A stretch of 64,000 nt of DNA from Emydura subglobosa (lineage: Eukaryota > Chordata > Testudines > Chelidae), in the NCBI GenBank assembly GCA_007922225.1, contig ML679962.1, forward strand, positions 36,719,863 to 36,783,862, written 5' to 3'. The notes under the pieces were generated by a model that made no database searches, had not been told where the DNA came from, and was given only the letters and a program-made list of their open reading frames with translations. Below are positions 1-9,555 of this stretch, piece after piece. Every line of letters begins with the position of its first letter. The stretch's first letter is position 1. A program made the translations under genes and the position numbers.

Positions 1-990
1 TCCCTATGTGGAACCATAACAAATGGATTACTGAAATCTAGGTAAATTAAATCCACTGCATTCCCTTTGTCTAAAAAATCTGTTATCTTCTCAAAAAAAG
101 GCGATCAGGTTGGTCTGGCATGATCTACCTTTTGTTAAAACCATGTTGTATTTTATCCCAATTACCGTTAACCTCGATGTCCTTAATTACTTTCTCTTTC
201 AAAATGTTTTCCAAGACCTTGCATACCACTGAGGTCAAATGAACAAGCACGGATCAATTTTTTCCCTTTCTTAAAAATAGAAACTATGTTAGCAATTCTC
301 CAGTCGTACGGTACAGCCCCTGAGTTTACAGATTCATTAAAAATCCTTGTTAATGGGCTAACAATTTCATGTGCTAGTTCCTTTAATATTCTTGGATGGA
401 AATTATCCACTGCGCCCCCTCCCCCACCTCAATTTAGTTCCATTAAGCTGTTTGAGTTTGGCTTCTACCTCCAATGTGGTCATTTCTACCTACATATCCT
501 CATTCCCATTAGCCACCCTACCACTATCCCCAAGATCATCATTAGCCTAATTGAAAACGGAGGCGAAGTATTTGTTTAGATGTTCAGCCATGCCTAGATT
601 ATCCTTAACCTCCACCCCATCCTCAGTGCTTAGTGGTGCCACTTCTTCTTGCTTTGTTTTCTTCCTATTTTACATGGCTATAGAACCTTTTACTTTTGGT
701 TTTAATTCCTTTTGCAAGGTCCAACTCTGCTTGGCTTTTGGCCTTTCTCACTTTATCTCTACATGTTCTGACCTCCAAGAGGTCGCTTTCCTTGCTGATC
801 CCTCCCATCTTCCACTCCTTGTAGGCTTTCTGCTTTCTCTTAATCACCCATCTGAGATGTTTACTCATCCACTTGGTCTACATCTGTTGCCTATGAATTT
901 TTTCTCCTTCCTTGGGATGCAGGTTTCAGATAGTTCCTGCAACTTTGACTTGAAGTAATTCCACGCCTCCTCCATAAGTAAGTTTCATAA
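1..990 (-). mobile_element. CR1-type LINE fragment (ORF2/reverse transcriptase), truncated by the window edge
   Basis: Read on the minus strand from about 990 down to 1, the translation follows the central part of CR1 ORF2. A segment MEEAWNYFKSKLQELSE lies near 980-930, and a linker rich in K and R lies at 868-665. Then come TEDGVEVKDNLGMAEHLNKY near 605-560 and the RT entry region (DNFHPRILKELAHEI, then VPYDWRIANIVSIFKKGKK) at 410-183. The finger/palm region (KITDFLDKGNAVDLIYLDFS) follows near 100-30. Stops and frame changes near 660, 540, 180 and 100 show it is dead. The catalytic FADD box would lie beyond position 1. The family is clear from the order of blocks; the subfamily is not. Confidence 0.85.
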
Positions 991-1486
991 GTAAACAAGG
1001 TACAATTCACTGCTGGGCTGCGGGTTTTCCAACCAGCCTGCCTCTCTCTGAACTCACCGGACAGAGTTACTCCGTGCCCAGAGCTACTGAGAGTGCAGCA
1101 TCCTCCAGCCTGGCAGAAATAGACGTGGCATTCTGCTCCTGCCCTGCATTGGTGGGAAAACTAGCTCATCAGACATCTGAAAGTTCTCAGCCACCTAGCA
1201 GGGGGCAGGCTCAAGCCGAAAGAGTTTGTGTCACTGCCTGTTCGCCATCAGCGTGCCTTTCCCAGAACCTGAAAACAATGATGACCAAAGTCTGTCCCCC
1301 TTCCTCTCACCTGAGCTCTGAGAGGCACAATCTAAAAGTAAAAAATCACTCAGCAGCGATTTCCTCCCATGTGTTTGCTGTGCATGCTGGGAAACACGTT
1401 AAAAGTGGAAGTGTAACGTGCTGGCACAGTGTATGTCACTTCCCGTTCCTTTAGTAGATAAGAACCTGCTACGGCTCCTATTGGCT
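991..1486. other. Unassigned sequence between CR1 and a tRNA-like scrap
   Basis: This stretch is unique-looking DNA of moderate GC. The longest open frame (126 codons, 1074-1454, plus) has no recognisable motif. The only site of note is a CTCF-like motif at 1195-1208. Confidence 0.4.
1195..1208 (+). promoter_or_regulatory. CTCF-like motif
   Basis: The 14 bases CTAGCAGGGGGCAG match the vertebrate CTCF core CCASYAGRKGGCRS at 13 of 14 positions, the second C being T. The flank CCAC upstream is compatible. The match is by eye and says nothing about occupancy. Confidence 0.4.
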
Positions 1487-1535
1487 GAGTCCTGTGCTGA
1501 AGGTCACAGGTTCAAGCCCCGCTCATGACCTACCC
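1487..1535 (+). repeat. tRNA-like segment, possible decayed tRNA-derived SINE
   Basis: The segment contains GGTTCAAGCCCC, which fits a pol III B box, preceded at roughly normal tRNA spacing by TGGCTGAG, a weak A box. No acceptor stem pairs, so this is not a functional tRNA gene. A tRNA-derived SINE head is the likeliest reading, but chance is possible. Confidence 0.3.
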
Positions 1536-1559
1536 TGGGGGCCATTGCACCACGCTCGC

Positions 1560-4287
1560 TCTGTAGATAGATGCTCTGTTGCCGCATATAATATGGTGCT
1601 TTACTCGTTAGCGCAGCATTCATTGTAATTGTTTATTGTGGTGATTAGCATTGTTTGCTCAGATGTCTAATGCAGCAATTAGCCATGGCAGAGTGTGTAT
1701 TGATAGTTTACTAGCACACACTTGGTGTAAAGAAGTGCTTTTCCTCCCTGCCGTCCCTGCTTGGGTGTGTGATCCCGCCTCCTGCTGACCAGGACAGGGC
1801 AACCATCCAGTGTGTTTCAGTGGGCACTGCCAAAGCCCTACTTAAGTCTAGGCTGTTTGCCTGGGGATGACTTTTGCCCTACGAGCACAGGAGGCGAAAT
1901 GGTGTCTTTTGGAAGCAGTGTCTGGCGAACATCCAGGTGTCCTTAGCTGCCGCAGAGCCTGCACAAATAGGACGTGAACCCTGATTACGCCTCCCGCAGG
2001 GGGCAAAATGCATCCTGTGCGGTCGAAAGGAAAAGCTGTTGATTCTCCTCCACCGGGTGAGATCTGCGCGGGGTTTTGCTGGATGACAACTGGCAGTGTA
2101 ACATAATCTCCAGACAGGGGGACGCGGGGGGCGCAGGGCTGCAGTCCCAGTCCCAAAGCTGTTAGCTGTGGCGGGCTGCTCTGTCCCGTAATAGGGCTGT
2201 CTTAGCTCAGCGAGAGCCGAAGTGAGAGAGAGAGAGCAAGGTGTCACAGTGGCAGGGAAAGTTGAAAATAGATTGTTTAATGAGCAGAACGCTTGGCTTT
2301 GACTGGCAGATGAGAACGCGTGGGTAGGGCTGGGAAGTGCAGAAGTTCTCCAGGGAAGACAAAGGGGAGCAGATTTACGCAAATTGACTTCAGAGCATAA
2401 CTGGTTTAGCTTTGATCCTCCTTCCCCCCAGCATGAAGCCCCCCCCCCCAGGTAAACATGCTCCAGACACCACCTGTGCCTTCTATTAGTACAGACGTTC
2501 CGTTCCCAACCTTCCAGAATTATGCAGGGAGGAAGAATAAGGCTGTATGACATAGAACGCCATCCAAGATCTCCAGGCTCGCCGGGACGAACCAGGGGCG
2601 GGAGCAGAAGCCATCCGTGCAAAATGGGAATTGGCGTGGAAGTAGAGAAACGGTTTTCCACATTTCCTCACAAAGGGGAAGACGGGGCCTTGGGCTGTAG
2701 AACGGGCTGGGCATGGGAGATTTGTATCCTGGCTGCGGGGCCCCGGCTTGGTTTCAAAATAAGTGTGTAGGAGAAACGTGCCCGTCCTGACGGAAAGGCA
2801 GCTGCCAGGTATCCCAGCAAAGGGAAGTATGAGCTGCCAAGCAATGGCAGTTGAGTGCCATGCTTCCAGGTGTCTGTAATTCGACTGGCCTCGCTCGCCT
2901 GCTAATAGGCCGCGGTTCCCTCAGCCTGATGGGTTTGCTTCTTCTCGCCCAAAGGCTGGGAACTACAAAGCGGCTGATGTAGGTCATGTGCTTCGATGTC
3001 AGGAGGCTGGCTGCCAGCAACTTCCGTCTCTCAGCACCTCCTGCGGGCGAACCCCCAGGCAGTGTTCCCATTGGGGGCAGAGGGATTGCTAGCCCACTGT
3101 CCGGGGGGAAGTCGCTGCGTCAGTGGCCAGGCATGTCGGACTCTGCAAATGGAAACGCTGAAGAGAGAAACAGTCGCGTGTCTTCACTGCAGCGTTTGCT
3201 CCGTCTCTTCCTTGGGGGCCTGTCCCTAACCCGGCCACGCACGCAAACCGCTCCAAGTTATCCGGCTCGGCAAAGGGTGGGTGGGTGGAGTGGCCGGATC
3301 CCAGGTTCCACGTTCGCTCCGCCTGCTGACCCAGGGAGGACGCAGGCTGTGTCACTGAGGGATGATAATCTTTCAGTGCCTCCCCACAATTCCCCTTTGT
3401 ACCCAGGCCAGACGAGGTCTCCCACAATTCACTGGGCAAGAATTATAGACCAGCCCAGTTTCCTGCAGTGCAGAGACGCCCGGGATGTGCCCCCGGCAGT
3501 CTTAGTGACCCGCACGGTGAGTGCAACGCCTGTGAGGACACGGTCGCTCTGGCAGGGCTTCCCGGTGTGGCCACTCACACCTGGGCTAGGCTAGCCCGGT
3601 GCCGATCACCTGAGTTAACGCTGCGGCGAAGACTCTCCCTTCGGTGCCTTTGAACGTTTTGCCTGGCATGTATAGGCCATGCCTAAGATAACGCACTGGC
3701 CTCTCTGCACAGGCTGAGCTCACTCACCAGTGCTGGTGGTTTTCATTCCCAGCTTGTTTATGCCCAGGTGTGAGGTCCGTGCCGAGGACCAGAGGAGTCA
3801 GCTGTAAAAGAAAGCCCTGCCATTTTCGAGGGGGCACCGGCGATCATTTGTGCTCGAGATAATGTGTCTTGAAGAAACAGCAGTCCTATCCCAGGGTAGC
3901 CCGGGGACGCGTGGCTGTTTCGGCCCCTGTTTAATCCAAGGGCTCCGCTGCGCTGCGTGACTGGCCATGTGCCTGGACTGACTTCACTGCCCAGTTCTTT
4001 GACCCTCTGGGACCCGCCCACTTTAAGCCTTGATTTTTCTGTCTTTGAAGATCTAAGGCTGTCTCCGCAAGCAACCGTGTTGTCTAATAAATGTCCCTGC
4101 TTAACTTGCACCAGCGGCGTCTCCTTTCCCCAGCCCTGTCCTTTTCCTGGAACAATCAAGGATGGTTTCAAAGGTTGGCACTTGGGCCTGCGGCTGGGAC
4201 GCAGCGGAGAATTTTTGGAGAAGTTGGCCGGAGTCAGGTTCTAGCTGTGTGGGGACTCCACCACCAGCTCTGCCTCCCGAACCCCCA
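1560..4287. other. GC-rich unique block, no gene recognised
   Basis: From about 1.75 kb the composition becomes GC- and CpG-richer than most of the window, most clearly at 2.9-3.6 kb. Long open frames occur on both strands, for example 260 codons at 1879-2661 (minus) and 202 codons at 2986-3594 (plus). They overlap antisense frames and show no domain signature, as expected where stop codons are rare. A weak CTCF-like match (CCCGCAGGGGGCAA, 12 of 14) lies at 1993-2006. The block might be a CpG-rich regulatory region or an unrecognised first exon, but nothing in the sequence decides this. Confidence 0.4.
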
Positions 4288-4425
4288 AAACCCCCCTGTG
4301 AGGAAGAGGGGTGTTATCCCAAGAGCAATAATAAATGACTTGCCCGTGATGGCTCAGGGCGGCGGTGGTGGAGTTGGGGATAGAACCCGGCTCCTAAATC
4401 CCACTCCAGGGCCTTAACCGTAGCC
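4288..4425 (-). repeat. MIR-type SINE fragment
   Basis: In reverse orientation the sequence follows the MIR core. It has GAGGAAG with TTATCCC, then GACTTGCCC, then GTTGGGGATAGAACCCGG, then CTCCTAAATCCCA and CCTTAACC, which is the expected order for a minus-strand copy. The copy is old, with several substitutions and a GGCGGTGGTG expansion in the middle. Confidence 0.75.
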
Positions 4426-5529
4426 TTTCTCTCCAGCGCTTCCTCACGAATGGTGTCGGGACTACGGAGACCACCTTCTCAGACGGCAAAAACGGGACAC
4501 AGGCAGGAGCCCCGCCCCCTCTGTGTCCCCCGCTCCACCTCTTCCCCTGGAGGCCCCGTCCCCCAAGCCCAGCCGGAAGCTGGAGCTGGGCTGTGGTAAG
4601 AGCCGCCCAAGGAGCCCGGGTGACTGTGGGGAGCCCCGGCCCCTCCACCTGCCCTGAGCGGGGGCCTGAGGACAGCCCCTAGCCCATGTCCTCTCCCTTC
4701 CCGTCCCCCGGGTGTGCTGCCCAGGGCAGGTGGAGGAGGCGGGGCTGGGAATCCGTGACCAATGCTGGCATCATTCAGCCCCGCACCGGGGGCTTGAAAT
4801 CTACATTTCAGGGCTGTCCCCCCCAATATGGGATGGACGTCACCCTAGCTGGGATGCTTGTGTTCCTGGAAGTGGCAGGAGGAATGCTGCGGAGTGCAGA
4901 GGATGCTGTAGGCATGTCTTTGTTTTCCAGTGATGCTCCAAAGGCAGAACTAGTGCTGCGCATTGAAGCCATGTGAGAATGTCTTGGTGTGAATAGGGAC
5001 CGGTTTCCCCTCGCGCGCGCGCACGCGCATCCTCTTCTCCAGCTTTCTTCCCCGTCTCAAGACAAGCCCTTCCAGCTGATCCTCTCCAGGCTGCTTTGCA
5101 GAGCCTGGCTGGCAGATAGAAAGGGCGCAGGCGGTGTGATCTGCAGGCTGCACCGAGGTTTTTCCCTTGCTCCCTGTGGTTTGGCAGAGCCGCTCCCTGG
5201 TATGTGCATTGGTTCTGGGCTGCGGCTCTCAGGCCAAGCTCTGCCACCGGGCATGTTGGCATTTGCTGCGGAAGGGGTGGTGGTATTACCACCACTGCCC
5301 CGCTAAGAGGCTGCAGGCTGCCCCTAGGACACTGCTTTAAAATCTACTCTGTGCTCCTGAGATGCCCTGCTGAAGGAGCAGCTGGCTGCCTGGACCTCGC
5401 CCTGCCCAGCCCAGCCCCACACCCTCCTGTCTCCCCCCAGGCCAGTGGGCTTTGTCACTGGGGGCACGCAACCTGGGAGGCAAATCTGGTGCACCACCAG
5501 TACAGTACCTGTGGCCGCATGGGTCAGGA
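4426..5529. other. GC-rich unique stretch
   Basis: GC-rich DNA continues, with an alternating CG run near 5012-5028 that could adopt Z-DNA. Open frames on both strands (about 100-150 codons) carry no recognisable motif. No repeat family was identified. Confidence 0.35.
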
Positions 5530-5695
5530 TATGGCACTAGACTGGGAATCAGGAGACCTGAGTTCTGCTCCCAGCTTCTCCCTTGCCCTGCCGGGTGGCC
5601 TCGGGAAGTCACTTCAGCTCCGAGTGGCCTTGTTTCCCCTCCCACTCGTTGCCTGTCTTGTTTGTTTGCAGACTGCACGCACTGGAGGACGAGGG
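5530..5695 (+). repeat. MIR-type SINE
   Basis: This is a plus-strand MIR. GGCACTAGACTGGGAATCAG is followed by GAGACCTGAGTTCTGCTCCC, CTGCCGGGTGGCCTCGGGAA and GTCACTTCAGCTC. Pyrimidine-rich TTGTTTCCCCTCCCACT stands where the family has its 'cctcatctgtaaa' block, then CTTGTTTGTTTGCAGACTG. It sits inside the 291-codon open frame at 5204-6079, which argues that this frame is not a gene. Confidence 0.8.
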
Positions 5696-7995
5696 CGCTC
5701 TCACTATGTCAGCACAGTGCTCAGCGCCATGCGGGCCTCGCTGGAGGCTTCTCGGTGCGACTGCAGCACAAATAACAAAAGCGCCGCTGAGAAGACGGTG
5801 GCGATACTGGCTTTTGCCTGGATCATCCGCACAATGGGGACAAACGCTCGTTTTCTTTGTGAATTATTTGTGAACAGCAAACCACCGCATCCGTGTTTCC
5901 ATTGCGGGTCCCAACAAGATCCGAGCAGGGCACCGCTTCATCACAATAAACTCAAAAGCCTTCCACGTGCTTGGATCTTTGTCCCACTGATAAGCAATAT
6001 CGATTTTTGGGCGGCTGGGCGGCCATGCTTTGCCAAGAAGGCCCGTGGTCAGCCAAGGATGCTACGTGGCATTTTTTAAAAAGATGGGCTGCGCATTTCT
6101 GAGTACAGTAGATTATTGCCTGCAGGTGGTCTCGTTCATTCCTCGATGGGCTGTGTGCAAGGGGCTCTGTGGGAGAGGCCTGCCTTTATTTCGGGAGCAG
6201 GTGGAGAAAAGCCTGGCTTAGCTCAGCGGAAAGTTGCTCACTGGGGAGACAAAGTAGCTAGGGCTAAAAAGAAGCTGCAGATAAAAATTTGTTCCCAGTG
6301 AGGGCTGTCAGTTTTGAGGCATAGCAATTTATCACTTACCGTGTGCTGCACAAAATGAGCCTATCCCGTCCTGTAATGTAACCAGATAAATACAGGGGTT
6401 TTATTAAGTGGGGTAGGCTGTCCGGCTATGACTAAATATTAGTGTCTGGAAAGAAAAGTGAATCCTCTGAAGAGGTTATGGGGGGCGGGGAGGAACCACC
6501 TGCTTCCCGACCCACACAGCCTGTCCATGTAACCGAGGCAGACAGCAGGCAGCCCGAAGTGTTGGCTGCAGAATAAACCTGAGACATACTTGATCAACAG
6601 CCCTGGTTATGCATGTTATCTTTATGCTGATTTTACGTTCAGTGATTTATTCCAGTCAAGTGTTCCTTGCATGTAACGTGTACTGATCCTGTGATTTCTG
6701 GTGGGAGAGCGTAAGGCCCAGGGCTCTATTCTCCCAGAGATCAAACCTCCATTGCTTTTCATATTGATTTTTGTTTCACTGATTGTATTCCCAAGCTCTC
6801 TCGGGAAACCGAACAAGAAGGCAGAGGTGAAAGATGTAAGCTGACTTGTTATGGAGTGAACGTCTCTACCCTTCAGGTAGTAGCGATCCAATATTTGTCC
6901 AAAAAAAAAAAAATGCTCCCAGAATATTTTTGTGCAGTATAATACAGTATCTGCAATGCGTGTTCTTGTTCTTAGCGCGATCTACCCTGGAGAGTACTCC
7001 CACTGAAATTCCATGATTTTAAGCGCTATTCTATGTGAGGAAGGGTTGCAGATTCATGCCTCTATACTAATCATGTTGATTTTATGTTAATGGCTTCAGC
7101 CCATTTAATTTTGTTTATTTGAAAGACTGGGTTTTGTTTAGCTGAACTCCTGGGATGATCCTGAAGGTTTAGTTATAATGATTTGGGATTCAGGATGAAA
7201 TTGCAACAGTAACGGTCTGAATAGTAAATTTACACGGTATTGCCGCACCCAAACATTCAACAATCATGAGTCGGATCTCCCAGAACCAGGAGATTGGTGT
7301 AAAAATTGAGGTTTGGTTTTTGTTTTGTTTTTGTTTTTTTTAAAGGTTTCTTTCATCTCCTAGTGTTTGAACCTTTAAGGTGCACTTGAGTCACGTTTTC
7401 AAGCTTTTCTTTGCACTCATGAGGGCTGGAAACTTTAAAAAAAAAAAAAAAAAGAAAACTTTTGACGTGATTCCAGGAACTGGGACTTTTGCGATATTTT
7501 ATGTTTTTCTTAGAGTTGTCAGCCATGCTGATGGGGCTTGATTCTCTTCTGCCTTACAATTTTTTAATCCAAATTGTCTCCAGATCAATGGAAACTAATC
7601 TAAACTAAATGGAAAACCAGCATGGCATCACAATTGGAGCATTTTGGATGGATAACTATTTGAAATGCAGGTTGATTGGTTTATAGATACGTGCAGGTGG
7701 TTTAAAAGTGGACTACCTTGTATGTTCTGTTTTAATAGACTATTGCTAATCTTATACATTAACATTTTTCTTTAAGATGAGAGCATGCCTATTAATCTCA
7801 CACTATTGCTACATAGGGCTTTCCAATACAGAAGCAACCACCGAGTATGTTAAATGGAACTTCCTCTATGTCTGTTTCATCCAGTGTAAAAAATCAGTGT
7901 TGGTTTACATTTGCACATAAGGTTTCAGATGAGTTAGAAGTGTACTCAAAGGACTACAGGCTCAAGATCAGAGTTAGTGTCAATTTTATGATGGG
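5696..7995. other. Unique DNA, GC-rich to AT-rich transition
   Basis: The first part (about 5700-6080) is non-repetitive and reads like conserved noncoding DNA, with ACAAATAACAAAAGCGCC and AATTATTTGTGAACAGC. After about 6.3 kb the sequence becomes AT-rich. A-runs occur at 6901-6913 and 7437-7453, and a GTTTT-rich tract near 7310-7345. No open frame with family character was seen. Confidence 0.35.
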
Positions 7996-8099
7996 TAGAG
8001 CCCTGCAAATCTGCAGATACCTGCTTTATCTTTGCGGACCATGTTTGCGGATCACCGATCAGATGCAGATACAAATTTTGTATCCTCACTGGGCTCTAA
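7996..8099. repeat. Short MITE-like element with inverted ends
   Basis: The unit begins TAGAGCCCTGCAAATCTGCA and ends TCACTGGGCTCTA, so its ends are inverted copies (TAGAGCCC...GGGCTCTA). The middle repeats purine-rich 'tttgcggac/tttgcggatca' motifs and TGCAGATACAAATTTTGTAT, which is itself palindromic. I recall related 'agagccctgcaaatccgcgga' repeats in turtle genomes. The transposon superfamily is not known to me. Confidence 0.55.
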
Positions 8100-9398
8100 T
8101 TCTGCGAATGGGATGTTGCTGGCAGTTCTGTCTGGATTCTTTTAACCTACTCTTGTTGCAATAACGTAAGATTACTGCCATGGGAAAAAAAATCGAGAGA
8201 ATATTTTCTCTCCCTATTTTTCTGTTGGTTTATTGTTTGCGTTTGGTGTTTTTTCTGTATAGTGACTTATTCGGTCCTCCTTTTTTGTGTGTGGAATTTT
8301 CAGCAGAGAGAGAGGAACTATTATTATTTGTAAAGGGAAAACTTGACAGTAAATTAGCAGGGGAATTCAAGGGCAGGGAGAATACCTGAAATCTACTCAG
8401 CTAAAAAAACTATTTAAAAGTAGTTTCGAGTTGTTTTTCCTTTAAAGGTGAAATGAGTTGAAGCCAATGAATAGTGGACTTGTTTCTGCCGCTGATAGGA
8501 TTGTTTGGGAGAAGAGGTTTCTAAAGGTTTTCTATGGATGTAGGTCAAGTGCCAGGGGGCTAGGGGACAAGAACTGATTACACTAACTTAGCAAGCTTTG
8601 TATCACTTTTCTGGCTTGTATGTTCTGAAACTGACGCATCAAAGTCCACCTTATCTTTTATTCACAAATGCTGATGTGTTTAAATTAATGGCGCAGCACA
8701 ATTGCTATAAATAAATGTGTTCAATACCAGGCTTTAGCACATGAAAGGCTCATTGATGGGAACCAGCACTAATAATGGCTCGGTGGGTCCCTTCAGAAGT
8801 CAGCAGGACACAGGGAAAAGGATCAGTTTTGAGATCGGTTGCAGTAACGTTTTGATCTCGGTGGTCGTTCTTCCTCTGTGCTGAATGGGAAATTGAAAAA
8901 TAACCATGAAACCGTAGATGATTATTCTTGTGAGAGTGTTGACGGAGACGGACTCAAAATAGGTGGCTTTTATAAACTGATATTTTATGGAAAATGCTTC
9001 TCTGGATGTCTCTCTCCCTGTGATTGCTGGGATGAGTGAGCTTACGAGCTGTTCAGGAATCAATCTTTGTGTCTTGGTATTTTTTTAAGATCATCTTTTT
9101 GGTATCCTGCATCCAGAATCAATTTTTCTATTTGAAAAAGTGAAATATCAGCTACCTATTCTCCCCCACACCCTCTAATCACTGTAGCCTGCAGCTTCAC
9201 TAGTACACACTGCGCCAGGAGGCGTACATTAGCTATGAAAGCTGTGCGTCCGGATCCCCTAACACCTCACTGAAACTCTGCTCTGTTTACTCAAAACTAT
9301 ACATCCTCTCCTGCTCCTCTGTGTGGTGCTGCTGGAACCTGTAGGGCAAAAAAAACCTCCCCCAAATCCCAAGCCCCCAAACCCTGAAGTGGGAGAGT
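8100..9398. other. AT-rich unique stretch
   Basis: Nothing recognised. Short open frames on both strands are at the length expected by chance, and no repeat family was identified. Confidence 0.3.
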
Positions 9399-9540
9399 GA
9401 GGTTACGTCTACACTGCGAGGTAGTGATGTGATTCCCGGCTCGCGTACGCATACTCAGGTTAGCTCTCAGCGTGCTCGTGCAGGTATAAATAGCAGTGTA
9501 GCCGCGGTAGCATGGACAGCATGTGGAGGCACAGCTGAGC
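9399..9540 (+). repeat. Half of a palindromic 'gtctacactgc' repeat family
   Basis: The block starts GGTTACGTCTACACTGCGAG, continues GTGATGTGATTCCCGGCTCG, and then TAGCTCTCAGCGTGCTCGTG and AAATAGCAGTGTAGCCGCGG. From memory, this arrangement matches one arm of a palindromic element common in turtles, whose complete copies have a mirror-image second half. Only one arm is present. A G14 run follows at 9542-9555. Confidence 0.6.
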
Positions 9541-9555
9541 CGGGGGGGGGGGGGG

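Noticed and set aside
1487..1535. Functional tRNA gene
   Set aside because: Only a B-box-like GGTTCAAGCCCC and a weak A box are present. The acceptor and anticodon stems do not form.
1879..2661. 260-codon minus-strand open frame
   Set aside because: It lies in a GC-rich block with competing frames on both strands. There is no signal peptide, domain or motif that I recognise, and no supporting promoter or splice context.
2986..3594. 202-codon plus frame containing a GTGAGT donor-like word near 3518
   Set aside because: Donor-like words are frequent in GC-rich DNA, and the peptide has no family character. It is overlapped by a 116-codon minus frame.
5688..5702. CTCF-like GAGGACGAGGGCGC
   Set aside because: The spacing of the left half is wrong, and the A of the AG core is replaced by C.
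5204..6079. 291-codon plus-strand open frame
   Set aside because: It runs straight through a plus-strand MIR (5530-5695), is overlapped by minus frames, and shows no domain signature. It is open because the DNA is GC-rich.
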